In this document: positions 1 through 8,424 of the stretch, in pieces
Layout of the letters: each line of letters starts with the position of its first letter
How positions within the stretch are numbered: position 1 is the first letter of the stretch
Origin: Comamonadaceae bacterium
GTDB lineage: Bacteria; Pseudomonadota; Gammaproteobacteria; Burkholderiales; Burkholderiaceae_C
Reading direction: 5' to 3'
Length of the DNA stretch: 45,834 bases
NCBI GenBank assembly: GCA_030602185.1
Contig: JAUWAE010000003.1
Coordinates: 1 to 45,834 of the forward strand
The notes under the pieces: model-generated
Database searches by the model: none
The model's input: only the letters and a program-made list of their open reading frames with translations
What the model was told of the DNA's origin: nothing
Made by a program: the position numbers and the translations under genes

Positions 1-1
1 C

Positions 2-412
2 CTGGCGCAGGGCGCCGAGCGGGTGGAGGTGCAGCTGCCCGGCGGCCAGTGGGTGGCCCCCGTGGCACGCACCCGCTTGCCGGCGGCGGACCCGGTGTCG
101 CAGACGATCGAATGGCGGCTCGACCTGAGCCCCGAACACGCCGCCCAGCAAGTGCCTGGCCAGCAGGTGCGGGTGCGTTTCGTGGCCGGCAGCCAGGAGC
201 GGCTGTTGGTACCCGCCAGCGCGTTGTTGCGCCGCGGCGAGCTCACCGGCGTGTACGTGGTCACCCCGACGGGGTTCGCCCTGCGGGCGGTGCGCGCGGG
301 CAGCGACCACGGCGAGACCGGCGTGGAAGTGCTCTCGGGCGTGAAAGCGGGCGACCGGGTGGCGCTGGACCCGGTGCGTGCCGGGCTGGCCGGCGCCCAG
401 GCAGCACAGTGA
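2..412 (+). CDS. RND efflux periplasmic adaptor (HlyD/MFP family), C-terminal part
   Basis: This is the C-terminal 136 residues of a periplasmic adaptor that links an inner-membrane RND pump to an outer-membrane channel; the N-terminus lies before the window. The fragment is open from base 2 to the TGA at 410-412. It shows a beta-barrel segment (VSQTIEWRLDLS) and a membrane-proximal domain with 'LLVPASALLRRGELTGVYVV' followed by 'VLSGVKAGDRVAL', the usual end of MFP subunits. The stop lies 10 nt before the permease start, so the two are co-transcribed. The assignment rests on these motifs and on the neighbouring permease; the exported substrate cannot be read from the fragment. Confidence 0.9.
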   Translation: MAQGAERVEVQLPGGQWVAPVARTRLPAADPVSQTIEWRLDLSPEHAAQQVPGQQVRVRFVAGSQERLLVPASALLRRGELTGVYVVTPTGFALRAVRAGSDHGETGVEVLSGVKAGDRVALDPVRAGLAGAQAAQ

Positions 413-422
413 GGGCCACCCC

Positions 423-3400
423 ATGAGCCACACCCCCACCCCAGAGACCGGCCAGACCGAAAAGCTGGGCTTCTCCGGCTCGGTGGCCCGCGCCTTCCAG
501 GCCAACGCCATCACCCCACTGCTGGCGCTGGTGGCGCTGCTGCTGGGCCTGTTCGCGGTGCTGGTGACGCCGCGCGAGGAAGAACCGCAGATCAACGTGA
601 CCATGGCCAACGTGCTCATCCCCTTCCCGGGGGCGGCGAGCGCGGACGTAGCCAAGATGGTGGCACAGCCGGCCGAGCAGGTGCTGTCGCAGATCCACGG
701 CATCGAGCACACCTATTCCGTGGCGCGGCCGGGCGTGGCGGTGCTGACGGTGCAGTTCCAGGTGGGCGTGCCGCGCACCGAGGCGCTGGTGCGCCTGTAC
801 GACGTGCTCAACGCCAACCAGGACTGGCTGCCCGCCGGGCTGGGCGTGCTGCCGCCCATCGTCAAGCCCAAGGGCATTGACGACGTGCCGGTGCTGGCCG
901 CCACGCTGTGGAGCCCCGACGCCACCAGCGCCCACGACCTGGAGCGGGTGGCGCACGCGATCGAGACCGAACTGAAGCGTGTGCCCGGCACCCGCGAGGT
1001 GCAAACCATAGGCGGGCCGGGCCGGGCGGTGCAGGTGTGGCTGGACCCGACGCGCCTGCGCGAGCGCGGTGTGCCGGTGGAAGCGCTGCACAACGCCATC
1101 CGCGGGGCCAATCAGGCCATGCCCTCGGGCAGCGTGGTCAACACCCTGGACCGCGACGCCGCCCGCAGCGACATGCTGACGGTGGAAACCGGCGAATTCC
1201 TGCGCACGCCCGAGGACGTGGGCGACATCGTGGTGGGCGTGCACCAGGGCCGCCCGGTGTACCTGCGCGAAGTGGCGAAGGTCGAAGCCGGCGCCCAGTT
1301 GCCGCAGCGCTACGTGTGGTTCACCCCCGGCGTGGGCGAGGCGGCGGTGGACGGTGCGCAGGCCGGCCAGAGCTACCCGGCGGTCACGGTCACCGTCACC
1401 AAGAAGCCGGGCGAGAACGCGGTGGACGTGGCCGCAGGCGCCCGGGCCCGACTGGCCGAGCTGCGCAACACCGTCATCCCCGACGGGGTGCAGGTCAGCA
1501 TCACCCGCGACTACGGCCAGACCGCCGCCGACAAGGCCAACAAACTGATCCAGAAACTCGCCTTTGCCACCGGCTCGGTGATTTTGCTGGTGGGCCTGGC
1601 GCTGGGCCGGCGCGAAGCCGTGATCGTGGGCGCGGCGGTGATCCTGACGCTCACGGCAACGCTGTTCGCCAGCTGGGCCTGGGGCTTCACACTCAACCGG
1701 GTGTCGCTGTTCGCGCTCATCTTCTCCATCGGCATCCTGGTGGACGACGCCATCGTGGTGGTGGAAAACATCCACCGCCACCGCCAGCTCACGCCCGACG
1801 CGCCGCTGGCCGTGATCATCCCGCGCGCGGTGGACGAGGTGGGCGGCCCCACCATCCTGGCCACCTTCACCGTGATCGCGGCGCTGCTGCCCATGGCCTT
1901 CGTGAGCGGCCTGATGGGCCCGTACATGAGCCCGATCCCGATCAATGCCAGCATGGGCATGGCGATCTCGCTGGCCATTGCCTTCACCGTGACGCCCTGG
2001 CTGGCGCTCAAACTGACGAAAACGGGCGAGCACGCCCACCACGGCCCCAGCAAGCTGACGAACGCGCTGCAGCACACCTTCACCCGCGTGCTCACGCCCT
2101 TCCTGCGCAGTGCGCGCAAGCGCTGGCTGATGCTGGGCGGCATCGTGGCGGCGCTGTTCCTCTCGGTGGGGCTGACCGTGGTGCAGGCGGTGGTGCTGAA
2201 GATGCTGCCGTTCGACAACAAGAGCGAATTCCAGGTGGTGCTGGACATGCCCGCCGGCAGCGTGCTGGAAAACACCGCCGCCGCGCTGCAGGACATGACC
2301 GCCTACCTCGCCCAGCAGCCCGAGGTGACGAACGTGCAGGGCTACGCCGGCACCGCCAGCCCCATCACCTTCAACGGTCTGGTGCGGCAGTACTACCTGC
2401 GCGCCGACGCCGAGCAGGGCGACCTGCAGGTGAACCTGGCAGACGCCAAGCACCGCCAGGAGCAGAGCCACGCGATCGCGCAGCGCCTGCGCCCCGCGCT
2501 GGAGGCCATTGCCCAGCGCCACGGCGGCCGCATCAAGGTGGTGGAAGTGCCGCCCGGCCCGCCCGTGCTCTCGCCCATCGTGGCCGAAGTCTATGGCCCC
2601 GACGACGCCGGCCGCGCCGAGCTGGCCCGCCGCGTGGCCCAGGCCTTTGCCGACACGCCCGACATCGTCGGCATCGACACCACGCTGAAAGAAGACGCCC
2701 CGCGCGTGTTCCTGCGCATCCACCGTTCGCGCGCCGAGTCGCTCGGCATCCCGGTGCAGGTGGTGGCACAGACGGTGTACACCGCCCTGTCGGGCAGCGA
2801 CGCGGCCTACCTGCACGACGGCCACGCCAAGTTCGCGGTGCCGGTGCGCCTGCAACTGCCGCGCGAGGCCCAGGTGGGGCTGGACAGCGTGCTGGCCTTG
2901 CCGCTGAAAACAGCGAATGGGCGCATGGTCCCGCTGTCGGAACTGGTGACGGTGGAACGCGGCGTGATCGACCAGCCACACTTCACCAAGAACCTGCTGC
3001 CCGTGACCTACGTGGTGGGCGACATGGCCGGCGAGCTCGACTCGCCGCTGTACGGCCTGTTCGGCATCCGTGGCCAGCTGGCCAGCGCGGCCCTGCCCGG
3101 CACCGGCGCGCTGGGCGAGTACTGGATCCACCAGCCCAGCGACCCCTACCGGCAATACGCCATCAAGTGGGACGGCGAGTGGCAGATCACCTACGAGACC
3201 TTCCGCGACATGGGCGCCGCCTACGGCGTGGGACTGATCCTGATCTACCTGCTGGTGGTCGCGCAGTTCCGCAGCTACCTCACGCCGCTCATCATCATGG
3301 CGCCGATCCCGCTGACCATCATCGGCGTGATGCCGGGCCATGCGCTGCTGGGTGCGCAGTTCACCGCCACATCCATGATCGGCATGATCGCGCTGGCCGG

Positions 3401-3698
3401 CATCATCGTGCGCAACTCCATCCTGCTGGTGGACTTCATCGAGCTCGAAACCGCCAAAGGCCTGCCGTTTGCCGACGCCGTGGTGCAGTCGGCCGCCGTG
3501 CGGGCCCAGCCCATCGCGCTGACCGGCATCGCCGCCATGATGGGGGCCTTCTTCATCCTGGACGACCCGATCTTCAACGGCCTGGCCGTGTCCTTGATAT
3601 TCGGCATCGCCGTCTCCACCTTGCTCACACTGGTGGTGATCCCGGTGCTGTACTACGCCGTGTACCGTCGCCGCCACATGGCCGCGGTACCGACCTGA
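423..3698 (+). CDS. RND efflux transporter permease subunit (AcrB/MdtB-like)
   Basis: Proton-driven inner-membrane pump of the RND superfamily, 1091 aa, the usual length. TM1 is near residues 30-47 (LLALVALLLGLFAVLV), followed by a large periplasmic pore/docking region. The TM4 proton-relay pair is visible in 'FSIGILVDDAIVVVENI'. The second half repeats the layout, ending in TM helices near 'GLILIYLLVVAQFRSYL' and 'LTLVVIPVLYYAVYRR'. The ATG at 423 was chosen because it follows a GAGGG Shine-Dalgarno stretch and begins 10 nt after the adaptor stop; an upstream in-frame codon at 378 would overlap the adaptor. It belongs to the broad-substrate RND pumps; no heavy-metal signature was recognised. 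Two further small membrane genes follow on the same strand. Confidence 0.96.
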   Translation: MSHTPTPETGQTEKLGFSGSVARAFQANAITPLLALVALLLGLFAVLVTPREEEPQINVTMANVLIPFPGAASADVAKMVAQPAEQVLSQIHGIEHTYSVARPGVAVLTVQFQVGVPRTEALVRLYDVLNANQDWLPAGLGVLPPIVKPKGIDDVPVLAATLWSPDATSAHDLERVAHAIETELKRVPGTREVQTIGGPGRAVQVWLDPTRLRERGVPVEALHNAIRGANQAMPSGSVVNTLDRDAARSDMLTVETGEFLRTPEDVGDIVVGVHQGRPVYLREVAKVEAGAQLPQRYVWFTPGVGEAAVDGAQAGQSYPAVTVTVTKKPGENAVDVAAGARARLAELRNTVIPDGVQVSITRDYGQTAADKANKLIQKLAFATGSVILLVGLALGRREAVIVGAAVILTLTATLFASWAWGFTLNRVSLFALIFSIGILVDDAIVVVENIHRHRQLTPDAPLAVIIPRAVDEVGGPTILATFTVIAALLPMAFVSGLMGPYMSPIPINASMGMAISLAIAFTVTPWLALKLTKTGEHAHHGPSKLTNALQHTFTRVLTPFLRSARKRWLMLGGIVAALFLSVGLTVVQAVVLKMLPFDNKSEFQVVLDMPAGSVLENTAAALQDMTAYLAQQPEVTNVQGYAGTASPITFNGLVRQYYLRADAEQGDLQVNLADAKHRQEQSHAIAQRLRPALEAIAQRHGGRIKVVEVPPGPPVLSPIVAEVYGPDDAGRAELARRVAQAFADTPDIVGIDTTLKEDAPRVFLRIHRSRAESLGIPVQVVAQTVYTALSGSDAAYLHDGHAKFAVPVRLQLPREAQVGLDSVLALPLKTANGRMVPLSELVTVERGVIDQPHFTKNLLPVTYVVGDMAGELDSPLYGLFGIRGQLASAALPGTGALGEYWIHQPSDPYRQYAIKWDGEWQITYETFRDMGAAYGVGLILIYLLVVAQFRSYLTPLIIMAPIPLTIIGVMPGHALLGAQFTATSMIGMIALAGIIVRNSILLVDFIELETAKGLPFADAVVQSAAVRAQPIALTGIAAMMGAFFILDDPIFNGLAVSLIFGIAVSTLLTLVVIPVLYYAVYRRRHMAAVPT

Positions 3699-3736
3699 CC
3701 GTTTTTTCCATCCCTGGCCTTTTGAGGAGTTTTGCC

Positions 3737-3964
3737 ATGAACGTTGAACGCTACATCCGTGTGATCGCCGGCCTGTTCGTTTTCCTGTCGGTCGCGCTGG
3801 GCGCGCCATCGAGCCCGCTGTTCGTCAGCGAATGGTTCCTGGCCTTTACCGCCTTCGTGGGCCTGAACCTGTTCCAGTTCGGTTTCACCAACTTCTGCCC
3901 ACTGGCCATCATCCTGAAGAAACTGGGCGTGCCCGAGGGTGCCCTGCCCTGCAAGGCCTGCTGA
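3737..3964 (+). CDS. DUF2892 (YgaP-type) inner-membrane protein
   Basis: Small 75-aa membrane protein. Two hydrophobic segments, about residues 7-24 and 30-48, are followed by 'FTNFCPLAIILKKLGV', the typical ending of the DUF2892 family, which is the membrane part of YgaP rhodanese. No rhodanese domain is present. The ATG at 3737 has a strong GAGGAG site at 3724-3729. It lies 38 nt after the RND permease stop and 13 nt before the TDT gene, so it is probably in the same transcript. Two Cys residues close the protein (CKAC). In stand-alone form the function is unknown. Confidence 0.88.
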   Translation: MNVERYIRVIAGLFVFLSVALGAPSSPLFVSEWFLAFTAFVGLNLFQFGFTNFCPLAIILKKLGVPEGALPCKAC

Positions 3965-3977
3965 GGCGGGCGCGGCC

Positions 3978-5000
3978 ATGTCCCTGGCGTCGCCCACCCC
4001 CCTGAAGTTCCTCATGCCCGGCTGGTTCTCGCCGGTGATGGGGCTGTGTGGGCTGGCGCTGGCCTGGCAGGCTGCGGCCCCGGCCCTGGGCGAACTCGCC
4101 ACCGGTGCGGCGCTGGTGCTGTCGGGCCTGGCGCTGCTGGTGGCGCTGGGGTTGGCGGCGGCGTCGCTGCTGCGCTGGCAGCGCTACCCACAGGCGCTGG
4201 ACGAGGACCTGAAGCACCCGGTGCGCCACGCCTTCGTGGCGACCGTGCCGGTGTCGCTGTTGCTGCTGGCCACCTGCGCCCAGGCGCTGGGGCTGGACGG
4301 CCCGGCGGTGCGCGGGCTGTGGTGGGCCGGCAGCGGGCTGCAGCTCTGGGCCACGCTCTGGGTGCTGGGCCGCTGGCTGGCCCCGGCGGTCGGCCCGCAG
4401 GCCGCGGCCGGTGGGCTGTGGCCCGGCGTCACCCCGGTGCTGTTCGTGCCGGTGGTGGGCAATGTGGTCGCGCCGCTGGCCGGCGTGGGCCTGGGCTACG
4501 GGGCCTGGTCGGCCACGCAGTTCGGTATCGGGGCGCTGTTCTGGCCGGTGGTGTTGACGCTGGTGTTGGCGCGCCGGCTGGCCCACAGCCCGGTGCCCGA
4601 TCGGCTGCTGCCCACCTGGGCCATCGCCGTGGCGCCGCCGGCCGTGATTGGCCTGGCGCTGCTGCAGTTCCAAGCGCCGGTGTGGCTGGCACAGGCCTGT
4701 TGGGGGGTGGCGCTGTTCACCCTGCTGTGGGTCGGCGCCCAAGGCAAGCGCCTCCTGGCCCAGCCATTTGGCCTCGCGTTCTGGGCGCTGTCCTTCCCGC
4801 TGGCGGCGTTCACTGCGCTCACGCTCAGGCTGGCCGCCCTGCAGGGCCTGGCACCGATGCAGACCGCCGGCCTGCTGGTGCTGGCCGTCGCGTCGCTCGT
4901 GGTGGTGGGGCTGGCCCTGGCCACGGTGCGCGGCCTGCGCCAAGGCACGCTGCTGGCGCCCGAGCCGGTGGCCACTATCGTGCCGGCGAACAGTCCATGA
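3978..5000 (+). CDS. TDT/SLAC1-family anion transporter
   Basis: A 340-aa protein with about ten hydrophobic helices, matching the tellurite-resistance/dicarboxylate (TDT, SLAC1, TehA-like) family. Family-type features are the opening 'FLMPGWFSPVMGLCGLALAWQ', with the Gly-Leu-Ala run of TM1, and 'PVLFVPVVGNVVAPLAG' in the middle. Members move small anions such as malate, chloride, nitrate or sulfite through a central pore; which one cannot be told here. The ATG at 3978 follows a GGCGGGCG stretch, and the first ten residues match the usual cytoplasmic lead. The last 26 nt overlap the 3' end of the convergent GT39 gene. Confidence 0.85.
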   Translation: MSLASPTPLKFLMPGWFSPVMGLCGLALAWQAAAPALGELATGAALVLSGLALLVALGLAAASLLRWQRYPQALDEDLKHPVRHAFVATVPVSLLLLATCAQALGLDGPAVRGLWWAGSGLQLWATLWVLGRWLAPAVGPQAAAGGLWPGVTPVLFVPVVGNVVAPLAGVGLGYGAWSATQFGIGALFWPVVLTLVLARRLAHSPVPDRLLPTWAIAVAPPAVIGLALLQFQAPVWLAQACWGVALFTLLWVGAQGKRLLAQPFGLAFWALSFPLAAFTALTLRLAALQGLAPMQTAGLLVLAVASLVVVGLALATVRGLRQGTLLAPEPVATIVPANSP

Positions 5001-6504
5001 AGCCGTAACGCTCGCAGAACGGGCTGCCCCACAGCGGCAGCCAGCGCGGGTAGGCGTGGAACTGGCGCGCCACCTCGGCCAGCACCGCCTCGCGGTAGGC
5101 CGCGTAGCGGAAACCGCTGCCGTCGAGCGTGTAGTAGGTCACGCCCGCCACCTCGAACTGGCCCGTGCGCACCTCGTCGAACCAGGCCTGGTGTGGCGCC
5201 GGGTCCACCGGGTCGCGGAAAAACACCCGCACGCGCTGTCCGTCCCAGGCGCGGAAGTCCACCAGCTGGTCGTCTTGCCGCGCGTGGTGCCGCCCCAGGC
5301 CGTACACCGGCACGTACTGGCCGCTGTAGTACGACAGGATAGCCGCCGGGCTGTAGGCGTGCGCCATCAGGCGGGTGCCGGCGGGCAGGTCGCGCTGCAG
5401 TTCGGCCAGGATGGCCGGCACCTCGCGCAGGAACACCGCCTTCTCGTGCAACCGGGTGGTCTGCCACCAGGCCAGCGGGGCCCAGGCCACCGCGGCCACC
5501 ACCAGCAGGTGCGGCAGCGACAGGGCCAGCGTCCAGCGCCAGGCGCGGCGCAGCGCCCGCGGGTCCAGCCGCAGGGCGGCCCACAACACGAACAGCGGCA
5601 CAAAGCCCAGCACCCAGTGCAGCCCGATGCTGCGGCGCAAGGCCAGCAGTGCGAACACCGCCAGCGGGAAGCCCCACAACACCGCCACCACCCGGCCCAT
5701 GGGCAGGGTGCGGCCGCGGGCCCGCAGCGCCTGCCAGAACAGCCAGGGGGTGCACAGGTACAGCGCCATGCCCACGTAGGTCGCGAAGGTCTGCCACTGC
5801 CAGCGGCTGCCTTCGTTGCGGTTGTACAGGTTGAACATGATGTTGGTCCAACCGTGGGTGACGTTGTAGTACAGGTTCAGCGCGATCGACGGCAGCGCGA
5901 ACAGAAACATCCACGGCAAGGCCCACCAGCGGTCGCGGCGCCAGCCCAGCACGTAGGCCGCATAGGCCAGGCCCAGCAGGGCGGCAAAGTATTTGGACAG
6001 GAAGGCCAGCCCCACGAACAGGCCAGCCAGCGCGTACCAGCCCGGGCGCCCCCCGGCCGCCTCGGCCCGCAGGAAGCACCAGGCCGACAGCGCCATGAAG
6101 AACACCAGCGGCGTGTCGGTGGTGACGAGCACGAACAGCCACGACCACGGCATGGCCAGGTACACCGCCCCGGCCCACCAGGCGGTCGCCTCGCGCTCGG
6201 CCGGCAGCCAGCGCCGCGCCAGGTCCACCACCCCCAGGGCGATGGCACTGGTCACCAGCAGCGTGAACGACCGCAATGCGAGCGGGTGCTCACTCACCTG
6301 CCGCAGCACGGCCAGCAGCCAGCCCACCATGGGCGGGTGGTCCGAATAGCCCAAGGCCGGGTACACGCCCCACTGGTAGAAAAAGGCCTCGTCGCCCGTC
6401 ATCGGGAAACCGGCCGCCAGCCCTACCTTCAGCATCAGCGTGAACCAGAACATGGCCCAGAACGCGCGGCGGGCCGGCGCCAGGCCGGCATCTTGTTGCA
6501 TCAT
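4975..6504 (-). CDS. GT39-family (PMT/ArnT-like) glycosyltransferase
   Basis: A 509-aa GT-C fold membrane glycosyltransferase that should transfer a sugar from a polyprenyl-phosphate donor on the periplasmic face. The first extracytoplasmic loop carries 'GDEAFFYQWG', with the Asp-Glu pair expected for the GT39 catalytic acid, followed by 'YSDHPPMVGWL', a typical PMT/ArnT stretch. About ten further TM helices follow, with a soluble C-terminal region (residues ~400-509). It is the last gene of a three-gene minus-strand operon (HAD-UbiA, SMR-like, GT39), 10 nt behind the SMR stop. The donor is therefore probably the lipid-linked sugar made by the upstream enzyme. The start could be either Met of the initial MM. 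Confidence 0.87.
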   Translation of the reverse strand: MMQQDAGLAPARRAFWAMFWFTLMLKVGLAAGFPMTGDEAFFYQWGVYPALGYSDHPPMVGWLLAVLRQVSEHPLALRSFTLLVTSAIALGVVDLARRWLPAEREATAWWAGAVYLAMPWSWLFVLVTTDTPLVFFMALSAWCFLRAEAAGGRPGWYALAGLFVGLAFLSKYFAALLGLAYAAYVLGWRRDRWWALPWMFLFALPSIALNLYYNVTHGWTNIMFNLYNRNEGSRWQWQTFATYVGMALYLCTPWLFWQALRARGRTLPMGRVVAVLWGFPLAVFALLALRRSIGLHWVLGFVPLFVLWAALRLDPRALRRAWRWTLALSLPHLLVVAAVAWAPLAWWQTTRLHEKAVFLREVPAILAELQRDLPAGTRLMAHAYSPAAILSYYSGQYVPVYGLGRHHARQDDQLVDFRAWDGQRVRVFFRDPVDPAPHQAWFDEVRTGQFEVAGVTYYTLDGSGFRYAAYREAVLAEVARQFHAYPRWLPLWGSPFCERYGFMDCSPAR

Positions 6505-6514
6505 GGCATTCCTT

Positions 6515-6880
6515 TCAGGCGTCGCTGGCCATCAGCAACACACCCAGCACGATCAGTGCGGCACCGGCCACGCGGGGCCACGACCACGGCTCCCCCAGCC
6601 AGAACACGCCGGCCAGCAGGGTGATGACGAAGCCCAGGCTGACCAGCGGGTAGGCCAGCCCAACGTCGAGCCGCGACAGCACCCACAGCCAGGCGACCGC
6701 GCTGACGCCGTACAGGCCCAGGCCCAGCCAGACCCAGGGGTTGGTCAGGGCCTGCCAGTAGGCGCTGCCCACGCCGGCCTGCGCCGACGGGGCCATGCCC
6801 CACTTCATGGCCAGCTGCGCCGCGGCCGACAGGCACACGCACACCACCGCCACCAGCAGGGGCACCCATTTGCCCGCCAC
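6515..6880 (-). CDS. SMR/EamA-type four-helix transporter (ArnE/ArnF-like candidate flippase)
   Basis: A 121-aa protein with four predicted TM helices: residues ~6-22, 47-63, 72-92 and 98-117. It resembles the small multidrug resistance/half-EamA group, including 'YPLVSLGFVITLLAGVFWLGEP', which corresponds to the conserved third-helix region. SMR-like proteins paired with a GT-C enzyme, such as ArnE/ArnF, flip undecaprenyl-linked sugars across the inner membrane. Being between a UbiA prenyltransferase (1-nt gap) and a GT39 enzyme makes that role more likely than drug efflux here. No Glu equivalent to EmrE E14 is seen in helix 1 (VPLLVAVVCVCLSAAAQL), which also argues against a classical drug pump. 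Confidence 0.8.
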   Translation of the reverse strand: MAGKWVPLLVAVVCVCLSAAAQLAMKWGMAPSAQAGVGSAYWQALTNPWVWLGLGLYGVSAVAWLWVLSRLDVGLAYPLVSLGFVITLLAGVFWLGEPWSWPRVAGAALIVLGVLLMASDA

Positions 6881-6881
6881 C

Positions 6882-8375
6882 TCAGAGCCCCCAGGACGCC
6901 AACGCGCCCAGCAACGTCAGCCCGGCCAGCACGGCCCAGCTGAAACGGTCGTGCAGGGCAAATTGCAGCGGGTCTTCGCCGTGCAGTTCGCGCCGGCCGG
7001 TCTTGAGCCAGATGCGCATGATCCACCACAGCAGCAACGGCACCGCCCCCCACAGCCACACCGGCTGAGCGTAAAGCTCGCGCCCGTTCTGGCTGTCGAT
7101 GTACAGCGCCAGCACCATCACCGTCAGGAAGCCGCTCGCCACCCCCATGGTGCGCAGGGCGGGCAGGTCGTCCTGGTGGTAACCGCGGCCACGGGCGCGG
7201 TCCACCGCGGTGTCTTGCAGCACCTCTTCCAGTTCGGCACACCGCTTGACCAGCGCCAGCCCCAGGAACAGGAACAGCGAGATCGCCAGCAACCAGTTGG
7301 ACAGGTCCACGTCGGCCGCCAGTGCCCCGGCCATGAGCCGCAGCGTGTACAGGCCCGACAGCACCAGCACATCGAGCAGGGCCACGCGCTTCCAGTGAAA
7401 GGAATAGGCCAGCGTGACGGCGGTGTAGAACGCCAGCACCCCGAAGAACCCGGGCGAAACCGCCCAGGCCAGGGCGTAGGCCAACGGGAACATCAGCGCC
7501 ATGGCGCCCACCGCGGGGGCGATGGCGATGCGCCCGGCCGCCAGCGGGCGGTGCCGCTTGTGGGCATGGCGGCGGTCGTTGGGCAGGTCCAGCAGGTCGT
7601 TGATGAGGTAGGTGGCCGACGCGCACAGGCCAAAAGCGACGAAGGCCAGCGCCACCTGGGCCCAGACCAGCAGCTCCCAGCGGTGCGCGGCCAGCAGCGG
7701 CACGAACAGCAAGGCGTTCTTGGCCCACTGGCTCAGCCGCACGGCCTTGAGCCACTGCCGCACCGTGGCCGGCTGGGCCGGGAACACCCGCGCCTGGGGG
7801 TGCTCGGCCAGCAGGCGGCGCAGCACGCCCGGCGGCGCATTCACGGCCACCGCCTCGTGCGCGCCGGCCCATACCGGCAGGTCGGCCGAGCTGTTGCCAG
7901 CGTAGGCGTAGTGGGTGTGCCCCAGGGCCTGGGCATGCCGCTCGATCGCCTCGCGCTTGCGGTGGCGGCTGAGGTTGACATCGGCCGCCCCGGCGTTGCT
8001 GGCCAGCACGGCGTCGAACAGCTGCAGGTGCTCGGCCACCGCCTGCGCCACCCGCGCATCGGCGGCGGTGGCCAGCACCAGCGTGCGCCCGGCGGCACGC
8101 TCGGCCCGCAACCACTCGAGCAGCGCGGGCGTGTAAGGCAGCTGGGCGGGATCGGGTCGGGCGTGCTCGGCCACGCGGCGCTTGAACGCCGCCTTGCCCG
8201 CCAGCACCCACCACAGCAGACGCAACAGGAACCACGGGCTGCGGCGCAACAACAGCAGCACCGATTCGTGCAGCGTGTCGCTGTGCACCAGGGTGCCGTC
8301 CAGGTCCACGTACAGCGGCGGCAAGGCGCGGCGGCGCTGGGTCGGGTCGGGAACGGGCGGGGCGGGGGTGGTCAT
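6882..8375 (-). CDS. HAD-UbiA fusion: polyprenyl-phosphate phosphoribosyltransferase-like prenyltransferase
   Basis: A 497-aa fusion. Residues ~20-195 are a HAD hydrolase with 'YVDLDGTLVHSD' (D24, D26) and 'GNSSADLPVW' (D165). Residues ~205-497 are a UbiA membrane enzyme with the Mg-binding 'NDLLDLPNDRRH' (N259, D260, D263, D267) followed by 'RPLAAGRI', a spacing typical of decaprenyl-phosphate 5-phosphoribosyltransferases. The inferred reaction is PRPP plus polyprenyl phosphate to polyprenyl-phosphoryl-phosphoribose, with the HAD domain removing the 5-phosphate. The ATG at 8375 (MTTPAPP) was chosen; an upstream extension has no family match. No DprE1/DprE2 epimerase genes lie beside it. The SMR and GT39 genes follow at once. 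Confidence 0.85.
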   Translation of the reverse strand: MTTPAPPVPDPTQRRRALPPLYVDLDGTLVHSDTLHESVLLLLRRSPWFLLRLLWWVLAGKAAFKRRVAEHARPDPAQLPYTPALLEWLRAERAAGRTLVLATAADARVAQAVAEHLQLFDAVLASNAGAADVNLSRHRKREAIERHAQALGHTHYAYAGNSSADLPVWAGAHEAVAVNAPPGVLRRLLAEHPQARVFPAQPATVRQWLKAVRLSQWAKNALLFVPLLAAHRWELLVWAQVALAFVAFGLCASATYLINDLLDLPNDRRHAHKRHRPLAAGRIAIAPAVGAMALMFPLAYALAWAVSPGFFGVLAFYTAVTLAYSFHWKRVALLDVLVLSGLYTLRLMAGALAADVDLSNWLLAISLFLFLGLALVKRCAELEEVLQDTAVDRARGRGYHQDDLPALRTMGVASGFLTVMVLALYIDSQNGRELYAQPVWLWGAVPLLLWWIMRIWLKTGRRELHGEDPLQFALHDRFSWAVLAGLTLLGALASWGL

Positions 8376-8424
8376 GGTGCGCAAGATGAAGCTGGGATTG
8401 TAGGCAGGGCGCCCCTGAATCCAC

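Noticed and set aside
261-3809. Very long open frame on the minus strand opposite the RND permease
   Set aside because: Its product is His/Gln/Arg-rich low-complexity sequence typical of antisense frames in GC-rich DNA; the plus strand encodes an unmistakable RND pump.
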